A stretch of 64,000 nucleotides of DNA from Leptospira kanakyensis (GCF_004769235.1 NZ_RQFG01000019.1:1-64000), one strand, 5' to 3'; positions 42,505 to 52,029 are shown, counted from the first letter of the stretch. Program-made: numbers and translations. The notes: generated from the sequence alone by a model not told the origin.

Positions 42505-43529
42505 AGTTCTTTTATCGATTGGATGGAATTTTTGCAGGATGTCAGTACATTTTCTAGTCTTCGGTGAAAATGGTGGGAGCGGAATAATGTTTGTCTAATG
42601 AACCTGACGCGTGTTTGGTTGGTTTTGGAGAAGTTGGTTTGGTCTTTGGTTGTGAATCGTCCATAATCGCTAAAAAAACCAAAAAAACCTAAAATCCTGA
42701 TTTTCTGATTTGTATTTGGAATTTCTTCTAAACAAGATTGGAATTCTTTTAAAGAGGTAAGTTTTTCCAAATCAAAATCTGGATCAATTTTCCATTCTTC
42801 AAGCAAACTCAGAAAAAACTTTTTTGATTCAAAATTTTCTTCGGTTAAGTTTGCAGAAGACCATGGGTTTTGTTTGGAATAATAAAACAATTGATAGGTG
42901 CTTTTGTTATGACTTTTCATATCTTGAAGGAGTCTCAAAACTAAGGTTTTCCTTCTTGTTTCAGGCATCTCTGAATACAAAACTCGATTGATTGCCAGTG
43001 TATACTCTCTTTCTTTTCCTAAAAATAAAACTTCATTAGACTTATACAAATTCGAAAAGATATAAATGGTTTTTTCCCATTCTTTTCGCAAATCTGTGAC
43101 GAGAGGAATGAGTTCTTCATTGGAGATTTCTGATTCTAAGATTTCCAGTTTGGGTAAAACAATGAGGTCAAAGATTTTTTTCTTAGTTTGTTTTTCTATC
43201 TGAACCAATTCTTCTTTGTTTGATTCCATACACTGTTTAGCAGTGAGGATCGCATCATAAAATGAAATATAACGCAAAATTTCGGTTAGATCTTTGATTT
43301 CTGAATGATTGCAATTTTTTTGGTAGTATAAAAAATCTTGTTCTTCTTCCGGAGTTTCCATTCGGATCATGTCTCGAGTTTGGATTCCATAGGCCTGGCT
43401 GATTAGATTCTGGTGTGTATCGTAAGAATTCCAAACGTCATCGAAGGACTTTGATTGAGGAAACCACTGCGCAAAAAGTGGAAGAGAAATACAGGAGAGT
43501 AGGAGAACAATTTTTCCCAGTGATTTCAA
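42501..43529 (-). CDS. Exported helical protein of the CHAT operon
   Basis: Residues 1-20 (MKSLGKIVLLLSCISLPLFA) are a signal peptide with likely cleavage before QWFPQ. The remaining 320 residues are mostly helical, lysine/glutamate-rich and without recognisable motifs; three cysteines are spread (C near 73, 96, 267). It overlaps the CHAT gene and the sigma gene by four bases on each side, so all three are translationally coupled. It could be a periplasmic partner of the CHAT protein's outer part, which is a guess from position. Confidence 0.68.
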   Translation of the reverse strand: MKSLGKIVLLLSCISLPLFAQWFPQSKSFDDVWNSYDTHQNLISQAYGIQTRDMIRMETPEEEQDFLYYQKNCNHSEIKDLTEILRYISFYDAILTAKQCMESNKEELVQIEKQTKKKIFDLIVLPKLEILESEISNEELIPLVTDLRKEWEKTIYIFSNLYKSNEVLFLGKEREYTLAINRVLYSEMPETRRKTLVLRLLQDMKSHNKSTYQLFYYSKQNPWSSANLTEENFESKKFFLSLLEEWKIDPDFDLEKLTSLKEFQSCLEEIPNTNQKIRILGFFGFFSDYGRFTTKDQTNFSKTNQTRVRFIRQTLFRSHHFHRRLENVLTSCKNSIQSIKEL

Positions 43530-44869
43530 AAGCCACTCCTTGTTTTGAATTCATAATACATTTTTTCTTCGGAACTTTTTTCGGACAGAATGGACTCTAA
43601 TAGATCTTTTTTCTGAGTATCATCTAAGAATTCGTGTTTGGTTTTTAAAAACTGCAGAGCCATTTTGCGAAATTCGGAATTTTTTAATTGAGAGATCCTT
43701 TCCAGGAGAGGGTCTTTTGGTAAACCTGATTCCACTATTCGTTTTTTAGTTGGAAACGATTTTGGTTCGGAAACCTCAAAATTGTCTACCTTGATAGGTT
43801 CTTTCTTCTCTCTTAATAAGACAATACAAAAAAATAAAACAAACAAAACAATTGTTATGGCTAAGGATTTTCTGATTTTGGGTTTTTGTTCCTCTGTTGA
43901 AAAATGGACTAAACTAATCGCTGTTATGATTTCTTGGGCTGATCCGTTGTATAAACTTTTTCTAATTTTTGCAAGTGAGTTGTGAGAGTTCTTTGATTTT
44001 AAAAATGAATCCCAAAATTTGATTCCAATCGACTTGGCTAAATTAGTTTCTACGGGAAATAAAAAACCAATCACTTCTTTTGCCCCTGCATTTAAAAAAC
44101 TAGTGGTTAGTCCTGTTTGTTCGGTGGAGTCAAAAGACGAGTGACAACTATTAAAAAATACGAGATCTAAATTGGAAAATGAATGTCCTGCAATTTCTTT
44201 GGTATAAAGAAAATCATTTGCACCCAATGGAATTCCTTTTTTTTCCGTATGGCCTGCATAATGTAAATACTTTACGGAACCCATTTCTTCGATGAATCGG
44301 ACTCTTGTTAGGTTGTTATCTTTTAGAATCCGTAGATTTAGTTTTTTTTCCAAAATGGGAAACAATTGGGAACATTCTTCATTCACGGTGGCAACGAGAT
44401 TTGATTTTACAGGGTTACAAACAAGTAAAACTGAATTTGTTTTGTTTGTATTTTCTTTTTGGATTGTATCGATGCGAATCCCTCGTCGGTAATTTTCATC
44501 TTGGAATAAAAAACCTTTTTGTGTGCGTAAAATTTCCCAAGGGAGGGGGGAAAATTCTGGATCGATGAGAAGTTGGATGGATCCTATATTTTTTGGATTT
44601 CTCCAAAAGGGGAGTGTTTTCCCAAATACAATTTGTTCTAAACTATCCGCTTTTTTTCCAAGTTTTTCTAGGAACTCTTCTTTTGAGGGATTGTGTGCTA
44701 ATACACGTTCTACGAATTGTGACCAATCTTTTTGGAATTCATTTAAGATTTTGCCAGAAAACTTAGTGGTTCGTTCCACCGTTCCCATATCTTCCTGTTT
44801 TTCTTCCCAAATGCATTCACCATCAGTGAATTCATCTCTTGAATATTTAGCGATAATTCTTAATTTCAT
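43526..44869 (-). CDS. CHAT-domain (caspase-like) protein with one membrane segment
   Basis: Residues about 95-330 of 447 form a CHAT peptidase domain. The catalytic pair is H207 in YLHYAGH and C242 in FFNSCHSS, and PLPWEIL at 108-114 is typical of CHAT proteins. One membrane segment lies at 336-353 (LAITIVLFVLFFCIVLL), followed by about 90 residues with a lysine-rich, helical end (LERISQLKNSEFRKMALQFL). The first 90 residues have no known domain. CHAT proteins cleave protein targets, as in the CRISPR-linked TPR-CHAT. Here the operon contains a sigma factor and an exported protein, so regulated proteolysis in signalling is plausible but unproven. Confidence 0.88.
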   Translation of the reverse strand: MKLRIIAKYSRDEFTDGECIWEEKQEDMGTVERTTKFSGKILNEFQKDWSQFVERVLAHNPSKEEFLEKLGKKADSLEQIVFGKTLPFWRNPKNIGSIQLLIDPEFSPLPWEILRTQKGFLFQDENYRRGIRIDTIQKENTNKTNSVLLVCNPVKSNLVATVNEECSQLFPILEKKLNLRILKDNNLTRVRFIEEMGSVKYLHYAGHTEKKGIPLGANDFLYTKEIAGHSFSNLDLVFFNSCHSSFDSTEQTGLTTSFLNAGAKEVIGFLFPVETNLAKSIGIKFWDSFLKSKNSHNSLAKIRKSLYNGSAQEIITAISLVHFSTEEQKPKIRKSLAITIVLFVLFFCIVLLREKKEPIKVDNFEVSEPKSFPTKKRIVESGLPKDPLLERISQLKNSEFRKMALQFLKTKHEFLDDTQKKDLLESILSEKSSEEKMYYEFKTRSGF

Positions 44870-44878
44870 AGAGATTGT

Positions 44879-46021
44879 TTATTTAAACTTCTGGATGAGT
44901 TCCCGAGTTGCGATAAGCAGTGTGTTTACATCATCTTCGGTTGTAAAATATCCAGTAGAGATTCGGATGGAACGTAATGCTTCTTCCTTTGTATAACCCA
45001 TATAAAGAAGAGATTTCGAAGCCTCTCTCGCTCTTGATTTACAAGAACTTCCTGTAGAAACTAGAATCTTTTTTTCTTCCATTCCCAAAAGAAAGAAGTC
45101 AACCTCCTCAATCGGTAAAATCAGAAATGTTGTATTGGGAAGTCTTTTTGAATTTTTTGCAATGATGATACAACCTAAGTCTTCCAATTGGTTTTCGATT
45201 TTTGATCTGTAAGTTAGGAGTCTTTTGTTTTTTTCTTCCAAGTTTTGATTTTGGAATTCAGAAACTTTTTGGAAGGATTCAATGGCAAAGGTATTTTCTG
45301 TTCCGGCCCTATGGTCGTTTTCCTGATTTCCCCCACCAAAGATGCGGAAATTGGGATGAACCTTCGGCAGATAAGTGACAGCTGATCCCATTCCTGCTCC
45401 AATTTTGTGACCAGAGAAAGTGTATCCATCAAACAAACCAAAAGGTACGTTGATCTTTCCAAATCCTTGCATCAGGTCACTGTAAAACAACTGTCCAAAT
45501 TCTTTTGTGAGTTTTGAGATTTCTTCTGCTGGTTGGATCACACCTGTTTCATTTCCAGCATAAAGACAAATGACGGGTCTTGGGTTTGTTTTTAGTTTTT
45601 CATTTAAGTTGTCTAAGTTGATCATTCCTGATTTGTCAGTATGAATGAGATCTGGAGAAAATCCAAAAGATTCTAGCGCAGCATAAAGACTAGAATGTTC
45701 AAAAGGAGAAACTATTACTGAATCTAAATCGGGATATAAAATTCTTAAACTTTGGATGAGTAAGTAGTTTGCTTCCGTGCCTGTAGCAGAAAATACAAAT
45801 TGTTTTTCCTGCCCACCTGTGATCGAAGCAAAATACTTTCTTGTTTGTTCTATCTTTCCTTGGTTGTTTAAGGAATAACGAGTGATACCCGATGGATTGT
45901 AAAACCCTGAAAGATAGGTTGCCAGACAGGATTCCAAAATTTCTGCAAAAGGTGGGTGTGTGGCATTGTAATCAAAATATTTTATATCATTCTTTAAAGG
46001 GGATTTCATCAGCTTCTTCAT
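44879..46021 (-). CDS. NifS/IscS-like cysteine desulfurase (class V aminotransferase)
   Basis: The 380-residue enzyme has the PLP fold with TGTEANYLLI near 80-89, H109 in EHSS, and the PLP lysine K206 in TFSGHKIGAG. The sulfur-carrying cysteine is C327 in STGSSCKSRARE. It would take sulfur from cysteine for Fe-S clusters or tRNA thiolation. No scaffold gene (iscU or sufU) is near, so it may serve a special purpose. It overlaps the upstream gene by 35 bases and leaves nine bases before the CHAT gene. A start at 46009 is also possible. Confidence 0.9.
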   Translation of the reverse strand: MKKLMKSPLKNDIKYFDYNATHPPFAEILESCLATYLSGFYNPSGITRYSLNNQGKIEQTRKYFASITGGQEKQFVFSATGTEANYLLIQSLRILYPDLDSVIVSPFEHSSLYAALESFGFSPDLIHTDKSGMINLDNLNEKLKTNPRPVICLYAGNETGVIQPAEEISKLTKEFGQLFYSDLMQGFGKINVPFGLFDGYTFSGHKIGAGMGSAVTYLPKVHPNFRIFGGGNQENDHRAGTENTFAIESFQKVSEFQNQNLEEKNKRLLTYRSKIENQLEDLGCIIIAKNSKRLPNTTFLILPIEEVDFFLLGMEEKKILVSTGSSCKSRAREASKSLLYMGYTKEEALRSIRISTGYFTTEDDVNTLLIATRELIQKFK

Positions 46022-47294
46022 ACCGGCCTAGTTTGCGAAGGACGGATCTTGTTAATTTATGATACGACTTCAAAATGTCGTCTTTTTTACCACCTACACT
46101 GCGTTCGTCTACGTTCCGTAATTTGGTTTTTAGTGCATCAAGAATGGTCAAACTCTTTGAATTTTCTTTGAGTTTGTGATAAGATTCTGCTTCTTTCATT
46201 TTGGATTCAAACTCATGGACAAGAAGTGCGGGAACATTGATATCTTCAATTTCTGAGGCGAGTTGTATGTTGGATGCTTCTTTGAATTCTATAGCAGCCC
46301 GTTTGTAATAAACTTCTTCTTCCTGACCCAATTGAAAAAATAGTTCAGCCCTTCTGAATTTGAATTTTAAATATTCTCTTTCATCAGATCCAACAAAGTA
46401 AAGGATCCTTTCATAAATATCATCCATCTCTCTTGGAGAAAAGTTTTTCATTCCTGTCAGTAGGATTTGTCTGAGGAGAGATTCCAAATAATCATTCGCA
46501 GATACTTCGGCAAAATCACTTCGTTTGATGGAAGAAAGGACTACACTTCGTTTTTGAACCGCACTGAGTCCACTCGGAACCTTTTCCAAGTCGGTGAGTT
46601 TTTTTAAGACAAAGTTTTCTGTTTCCAACATATGGGTTTTGTAACCAAGAAGGATTTCGCTGGGTCTACAACTCGCCCAAGCCACCGATTCAATTTTTTT
46701 GGGAGCAATCAGTTCTGGCCCAGAAAAACGTAACGCGCGTTTGTAGTAGTCAAGGGCGGTAAGAACGGCATCAATATGAGAATTCCAATAGGCTTTGGGG
46801 TTGGGGCCAAGGGTGAGTTCTCCCTGGGGAGCCATTTTTTGGAAGAGGGGAGATCCCCATTCCCGTGCTTTTTCCCTCCAAGTGAGTTCTAAAAAATGAT
46901 CTTCCACATGTTCTTTACTTCGAAAGTACAAACAGGACTTTTCCATCAGGCTTAAGTCTAACGGCAGAATGGTGCCTTTGGTTCCATCTTCGGAACTGAA
47001 AAATTGGCTTATGGTTTGGAGGATGTCTGTCCCTCCTTCCTTTCGACCTTCGAGGACAGCGTCCCCTTTGGCGATGAGTTGGTGCGCAATCCGGGGATTG
47101 GGATAACCAAAAAACGAATTGTAGGCGAGGGTGAATTTGGCTAGGAGATTGTCCTTGTTTCTCAGAATCCATGGGAAAGTGATTGCCCACACGATGAGAA
47201 CAGCCAGGATGTATTTTAAATTTTCTCGGAAGATTTGGTTCAAGGATTGTCCCTGTTCCCGATCTTTGCCGGAATCTACTGATGTTTCAAGCAA
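45987..47294 (-). CDS. Membrane-anchored helical protein, first gene of the CHAT operon
   Basis: From a TTG at 47294 the protein has 435 residues, but a second TTG at 47243 gives one shorter by 17 and avoids overlap with the divergent gene; I keep the longer as the maximum. One membrane segment lies near 29-46 (YILAVLIVWAITFPWIL). The outer part of about 385 residues is helical, with TPR-like stretches such as EREYLKFKFRRAELFFQLGQEEEVYYKRAAIEF. No catalytic motif is seen. It overlaps the desulfurase gene by 35 bases. Confidence 0.68.
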   Translation of the reverse strand: MLETSVDSGKDREQGQSLNQIFRENLKYILAVLIVWAITFPWILRNKDNLLAKFTLAYNSFFGYPNPRIAHQLIAKGDAVLEGRKEGGTDILQTISQFFSSEDGTKGTILPLDLSLMEKSCLYFRSKEHVEDHFLELTWREKAREWGSPLFQKMAPQGELTLGPNPKAYWNSHIDAVLTALDYYKRALRFSGPELIAPKKIESVAWASCRPSEILLGYKTHMLETENFVLKKLTDLEKVPSGLSAVQKRSVVLSSIKRSDFAEVSANDYLESLLRQILLTGMKNFSPREMDDIYERILYFVGSDEREYLKFKFRRAELFFQLGQEEEVYYKRAAIEFKEASNIQLASEIEDINVPALLVHEFESKMKEAESYHKLKENSKSLTILDALKTKLRNVDERSVGGKKDDILKSYHKLTRSVLRKLGRYEEADEIPFKE

Positions 47295-49282
47295 TTAAAA
47301 CTTTAAACCGCCCCTTCGTCTTTGTTTTCTTTTGTTTTCTTTCACTTTCTCTGTTTGCTACTGAGCCTGGGACAAGAACCAAAGAATGTTCGAAATCAGA
47401 ACCGGGAGTGCCTGCCGAGTTCCTGCTTTCCCGGGGCCTTCGGGAGCAAGTGGATGGGTTTCAGGCTGCCCAACGTCGTAAACCGGAAGATTCCAAACTT
47501 TCCTTTGAACGTTCCGTTTCCTTTCTGGAATCTTACCATCTCTGTTTGTTAGAGGCCGGGAAAGAACCGAGTGCTCTTAGTGCAGAAACCTTGTCCTTAA
47601 ATTATCTAGAACTTGGAAGTTTAGAGAAGGCTTGGGAATGGTCAGAAAAAGCCATCAGCCAATCACCAGAAGTTTCCAAAGACCAAATCCTTTTGCAAAC
47701 TAGGATTCGTATCCGTCAAGGTGAACTGGCGAAAGCATCAGAGGTTCTAGAAAACTCACTTTATAAATTCCCAAACGATCCTGACTTTTTATACCTACTT
47801 GGTAATCTAAATTTTGAAAGGAAACTTTGGAACCAGTCCATATTGTATTACACAGCTCTTTCTTTTGTGATCGAAAGAAGAGACACTCATTCCAAATACA
47901 AATTTCTGACCGCCAAAGCACTCGGCGAACTCAATTATAAATTAGACCATCCAAAAATCGCCATCAAACGTTACGGGGAATACATTGCCGGTTACAAAAA
48001 CGATATCGAGGTTCTGTTTCGATTGGCACAAATCTATTTTGTGTTAGGTGATTTCAAACATTGCCGAATGTATCTAGAACAAATTCGCGAAAAAAATCCA
48101 AGAGACATTGATGCTTCGCATATGCTTGCTGAAATTTATTTTATGGATTCTCGTGACTCAGCACCTATCTATTTTGCTACATTGAGAAAAGAGAAAAAAA
48201 TTCCGAAAGAGGGAATCGTTTTTTTATTAGATAAACTGATATCAGGTTCAAAAACCGGACTGGAAACCAAACTAAGATCTTATATCCAAGAAAATCCAGG
48301 AAGACTTTCTCCTCGGGTTGCACTGTTGGAACTGGCCGAAAAAGAAAAACTATCCGATTATGAAATTTTAAATGCGGACACAGCCCAATATGCTTATGAA
48401 TACCGCCAGTATCTAACCGCAGAAAAAATTCTAAGGTCTGGCCTTTCCAAAATAAATTCTAAAGAAAACGCGGATGAAGACAAATCTTTGTATTATGAAA
48501 AGATATCTTCCTGCCAAGAGATGTTAGGTCTCTGGAACCATGCAGTGATGTCCACCAAGGAATCCTTACGACTGACAAATGAAACAGAAAAAAAGTTTCG
48601 ATTGCGATTTCGTTTGGCCTATTTGTATCTCCAAGGGAATTTAAAAAAAGAATCTCATGCCGTTTCTGTTTTATCAGAAACCATCAAAGAAAATCCAAAT
48701 CCCACACATTATTATTTGAGAGGCCTTGCTTACTTTCAACTTTCCAAATATAAGGAAAGTGTGGATGATTTTACCGCAGCCATAAAAATTGATCCGAACA
48801 ATTTTAATTATTATTTTTACCGCGCTACCGCTTTTGATAAACTAAAACAATTTAGTGATACAGAATCAGATTTAAAAACAACACTGTCATTGAATCCAAA
48901 TGCTTCCAATGCAATGAATTATTTGGGTTATTTATATGCTGAAAAAGATATCAATCCCGAAGAAGCAACCAAACTTCTAAACCAGGCAATATCTCTCGAA
49001 CCGGACAATCCTGCTTTCCAAGATAGTTTGGGATGGGTGTTATACAGAAAAAAAGATTTTAATCGTGCTCTCCTCCATTTGAATTTTGCAGCTTCACTGG
49101 CATTAGAGAGAGGGTTCGAAGATCCAGTCATCTATGAACATTTAGGCGATGTGTATTTGGCTAAAAAAGATCCAGTGAATGCACTCCAGTTTTTTAAACT
49201 TTCGGAGTCTAAACTAAAAGCGGAACCGAACAAAGATCTCTTGGCAAAAATCAAAAAATTGCAAAAGGAAATTTCTGAATGA
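47282..49282 (+). CDS. Exported TPR protein (666 residues)
   Basis: The ATG at 47282 gives the signal peptide PFVFVFFCFLSLSLFA (residues about 11-26). TPR units fill the rest, for example YLELGSLEKAWEWSEKAIS, FLYLLGNLNFERKLWNQSI, YYLRGLAYFQLSKYKESVDDF and FQDSLGWVLYRKKDFNRALLHL. The last four units resemble BamD/PilF-like and O-GlcNAc transferase-like repeats. The start region overlaps the divergent gene's first codons by 13 bases. It overlaps the next lipoprotein gene by four bases, so both probably work together in the periplasm. Confidence 0.82.
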   Translation: MFQAIKTLNRPFVFVFFCFLSLSLFATEPGTRTKECSKSEPGVPAEFLLSRGLREQVDGFQAAQRRKPEDSKLSFERSVSFLESYHLCLLEAGKEPSALSAETLSLNYLELGSLEKAWEWSEKAISQSPEVSKDQILLQTRIRIRQGELAKASEVLENSLYKFPNDPDFLYLLGNLNFERKLWNQSILYYTALSFVIERRDTHSKYKFLTAKALGELNYKLDHPKIAIKRYGEYIAGYKNDIEVLFRLAQIYFVLGDFKHCRMYLEQIREKNPRDIDASHMLAEIYFMDSRDSAPIYFATLRKEKKIPKEGIVFLLDKLISGSKTGLETKLRSYIQENPGRLSPRVALLELAEKEKLSDYEILNADTAQYAYEYRQYLTAEKILRSGLSKINSKENADEDKSLYYEKISSCQEMLGLWNHAVMSTKESLRLTNETEKKFRLRFRLAYLYLQGNLKKESHAVSVLSETIKENPNPTHYYLRGLAYFQLSKYKESVDDFTAAIKIDPNNFNYYFYRATAFDKLKQFSDTESDLKTTLSLNPNASNAMNYLGYLYAEKDINPEEATKLLNQAISLEPDNPAFQDSLGWVLYRKKDFNRALLHLNFAASLALERGFEDPVIYEHLGDVYLAKKDPVNALQFFKLSESKLKAEPNKDLLAKIKKLQKEISE

Positions 49283-50067
49283 AAGAAACCTTAATCCTCC
49301 TCTTCACTGTATCCTTTTTTCTCTCTTGTACTGCAGCAGAAGTAGAAGATCCTAGTTTCATTGGTCGGGATAAAGGAAAATACATATCTGCAAAAGAAGG
49401 AGAGTCCAAATCTCTTCTGGGAGAAATTTTAGGAAAACAAACTGATTTTCAGAGTTTTAAGTCCGAGTTTTCCATGCAAATCCAAACCTTTGTCCCTAAA
49501 AAAGATAATGTTTCATTAGATGGGAAGTTGTACTTTTCTAAAGAATCCAAACAAATCAAAATTCAGCTTATGGATACTTTCTTTGGGATGGTTTTTACCG
49601 AAGTCATTGCAAATCCGAACCAAATCCAAATCAAACCAACAAGTACGAACGAAATCCAAACCTTACCGATGGGGGACATCCTCATCCAAGATCCAAATAC
49701 AAAGAAAAAATTTGCGATTCCTTTTCCTGTGATTTACGAATACCTCACAGGAACTTACGTGAATGAAATCCAAAATCCTAAGGCCAAATTTAATACCGCA
49801 GATTCAAGGATTGCCCTAACAAAACCAGATGGGGAATATGAGTATTTTTTTAAGGAAGGCAATTTAGACCGGTTGGAACTTTCGAGCATCAAACGAGGGT
49901 TAAAGGCCATTGCTCTTGTCAAAACCAAACCAGAACAAATCCATCCACCAAAAGAAATTTTAACCAAGGTCATTAGTTTGGATACGGAAAAAGAAAATGT
50001 CCTCATTCAAATTAAGTTAAAAAAATCCCAAATGACGGAACCACCAGCCAATACTTTTCGTTTTTAG
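49279..50067 (+). CDS. Lipoprotein with LolB-like features
   Basis: MKETLILLFTVSFFLSC is a lipoprotein signal with lipobox FFLSC. The 262-residue protein then shows alternating strands: FSMQIQTFVPKKDNVSLDGKLYFSKESKQIKIQLMD and VLIQIKLKKSQM, reminiscent of the LolA/LolB or DUF4292 beta-sheet fold that binds lipids. The similarity is one of pattern only. It overlaps the TPR gene by four bases and abuts the CapA-like gene with no gap. Confidence 0.65.
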   Translation: MKETLILLFTVSFFLSCTAAEVEDPSFIGRDKGKYISAKEGESKSLLGEILGKQTDFQSFKSEFSMQIQTFVPKKDNVSLDGKLYFSKESKQIKIQLMDTFFGMVFTEVIANPNQIQIKPTSTNEIQTLPMGDILIQDPNTKKKFAIPFPVIYEYLTGTYVNEIQNPKAKFNTADSRIALTKPDGEYEYFFKEGNLDRLELSSIKRGLKAIALVKTKPEQIHPPKEILTKVISLDTEKENVLIQIKLKKSQMTEPPANTFRF

Positions 50068-51216
50068 ATGCCTAAGTTTCGTTTCTTTTTATTTCTGATT
50101 TTGTTATTGCCGCTCGTTCTATTTTCTGCGGACATTCCAGAGTCAGAAGAACCAAAACTCGAATTACCCATAAAGGATCTTTATCATTTCCGCACGGAAA
50201 CGGGAGAAACCATCCAATACCCCAAATCCACCAAATTATGGTTTGGTGGGGATGTGATGTTCAATTGGGGTGTTCGGGATTCGATGAAAACAGAGGATCC
50301 ATACTTTCCCTTTCGTAGTTTTTTTAGTTATCTAAAGAATTTTGATTTTCGGTTTCTCAATTTAGAAACACCCATCCTTCATAAAACACCAGCCGCCGAC
50401 CAAAGGAAGTCCTATGTTTTTTTCGGCGAAAGGAGAGATCTTTTGGTGCTTCGGATGTTTGGGATTGATGGAGTTTTTCTCGGAAATAATCATACCATGG
50501 ATTTTGGCGAAAATGGTTTGAGTGATACACTCGAGCTTCTAGATGAATTTGGAATTCCGCATACGGGAGCTGGTAAAAATACCGATGAAGCCTTGGTTCC
50601 CATTACCGTATCCAAACAAAATACCGAATACAGGATTTTTTCTTTTTCTGATACAGGAGAAACTCGGTTGTTTTCGGGAACCAAATCCCCTGGGGCAGCT
50701 TACTTCCGAGTGGGAACGGCGGAAAGGCTGATTAAAAAAACAAAACCAAACCAAGTCAATCTTCTCTCCGTGCACTGGGGTGTGGAATACAATCCCTTCC
50801 CAATGGATACAGAAAGAAATGCTGCCAAATATTTGGTGAATGCTGGTTATAAGGTGATCATCGGTCACCATCCCCATGTCCCTCAAGGGATCGAAGTATT
50901 TCCCAAAGGAGTTGTGATTTATTCCCTTGGAAATTTTCTTTTTGGTTCTAAAAATCAATACTTAAAACACAATATCTCTGTGGTTCTACATTTTGATGCC
51001 GACAAACTTTTGTTTGTGGAAGTGGTTCCTGTTTTTGGAAAACACCAGTCTCTACCGGGTGATCATTATTTTTTTCCCTTAGACCCAAAAGAGGCAGAGA
51101 TTTTTTTAAAAGAATATGCAATCCTTTGTAAACAACTAGGAACGGATCTTGTGATTTCTGGGGGAAGGGGTTATGTTTTTTTTGATAAGGAACTAAAGGC
51201 CAAACTAAAACCGTAA
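50068..51216 (+). CDS. CapA/PgsA-like metallophosphoesterase-fold protein, exported
   Basis: Residues 1-21 are a signal peptide (FRFFLFLILLLPLVLFSA). The remaining part is the PGA_cap domain: LWFGGDVMFNWGV near 54-66, FLNLETPIL near 93, FLGNNHTMDFGENGL near 136-150, VHWGVEYNPFP near 232, IGHHPHVPQGIEV near 267 and YSLGNFLFGS near 290. The histidine/aspartate set is that of calcineurin-like metal sites. In Bacillus, CapA helps export poly-gamma-glutamate; there are no capB/capC genes here, so the role is open. It overlaps the convergent gene by 46 bases. Confidence 0.86.
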   Translation: MPKFRFFLFLILLLPLVLFSADIPESEEPKLELPIKDLYHFRTETGETIQYPKSTKLWFGGDVMFNWGVRDSMKTEDPYFPFRSFFSYLKNFDFRFLNLETPILHKTPAADQRKSYVFFGERRDLLVLRMFGIDGVFLGNNHTMDFGENGLSDTLELLDEFGIPHTGAGKNTDEALVPITVSKQNTEYRIFSFSDTGETRLFSGTKSPGAAYFRVGTAERLIKKTKPNQVNLLSVHWGVEYNPFPMDTERNAAKYLVNAGYKVIIGHHPHVPQGIEVFPKGVVIYSLGNFLFGSKNQYLKHNISVVLHFDADKLLFVEVVPVFGKHQSLPGDHYFFPLDPKEAEIFLKEYAILCKQLGTDLVISGGRGYVFFDKELKAKLKP

Positions 51217-51893
51217 TGAAACCAACTGCAAGTAAGGCCCACTGCAAAAAAAGGAAAACTCAGTTCGAGTAAATTTGTTTTGTAAATCGAAAACAACTGC
51301 AAGAAAAAACCTGTAAAAAAGAGAATCGATGCGGTTCTTAAAATCCAACCTTTTTCGTATAACCAAAAGTATACGGATACGATGGCAACATAACCAAACA
51401 AACAAAACCATTTGAGTTGTGATGTGGGTTTTAAGTATTCTAGAGAAGGGGTCATCTCTTCAGCTGTTTTTGCGTCGAGAATATTTAGGATTAAAATGTT
51501 TTCGACTAAATCAGCGAAACCCGCAATCACAAGGAGTAAAACCATTCCCATAAAGATCTTTAAAAATATGGGTCTCACCTTTCTTCCCGCATAATGGCCG
51601 GTATATGTAAGAAAAGCCAGATAACAAAAGATAAATCCAAAGTCAAAATAGTGAACCTTTCGGTACTCTGAGGATAGGTTGAAAAAATCGATGGTGTCCG
51701 GGATTCCAATCAGGTCTTGGACTTGTTTAGGGGTTTCTGCCATCTCAAGACCGAGGAGGGTGGATTCAAATCCAGAGTGGTTGTCGAGAGCCGGTTCTTT
51801 CGGGGTGATGTGGTTTAGAAAACCAGCATAAAGTGCTAAAAATAGGCCAAGACCAAGGCCCCAAACTTCTGGAAAATTTGATTTTTCACCCAT
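51171..51893 (-). CDS. Six-helix membrane protein of unknown function
   Basis: From the ATG at 51891-51893 (MGEKSNFPEVWGLG) the product has 240 residues; an ATG at 51951-51953 adds 20 residues ahead of the first membrane helix. Hydrophobic segments lie near 10-30, 88-106, 118-142, 165-185, 188-207 and 210-232. The loop between the first two has LEMAETPKQVQDLIG and PDTIDFFNLSSEYR. No family is recognised. The 3' end overlaps the CapA-like gene by 46 bases. Confidence 0.68.
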   Translation of the reverse strand: MGEKSNFPEVWGLGLGLFLALYAGFLNHITPKEPALDNHSGFESTLLGLEMAETPKQVQDLIGIPDTIDFFNLSSEYRKVHYFDFGFIFCYLAFLTYTGHYAGRKVRPIFLKIFMGMVLLLVIAGFADLVENILILNILDAKTAEEMTPSLEYLKPTSQLKWFCLFGYVAIVSVYFWLYEKGWILRTASILFFTGFFLQLFSIYKTNLLELSFPFFAVGLTCSWFHYGFSLAFSSLSKKT

Positions 51894-52003
51894 AAAAATG
51901 TTAGAAATTACATGGAAATGGAAGGGTTTGGGAACTCCAAGAAGAAATTCCATTGACCCCGACCCCCATTGGCAAAACCCTAGTGGAAACTAACAAATTC
52001 TTC

Positions 52004-52029
52004 TACCTACAAGTGTTTCTATGTAGGTA
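52004..52029 (+). promoter_or_regulatory. Leader hairpin ahead of rpsF
   Basis: The stem TACCTACA / TGTAGGTA (eight perfect pairs, 52004-52011 with 52022-52029) closes a 10-base loop and ends seven bases before the ribosome site AGGAGA. S6 with S18 controls its own message in many bacteria by binding a leader RNA, so this is a candidate site. The known CCG bulge of that motif is not obvious. Confidence 0.4.
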
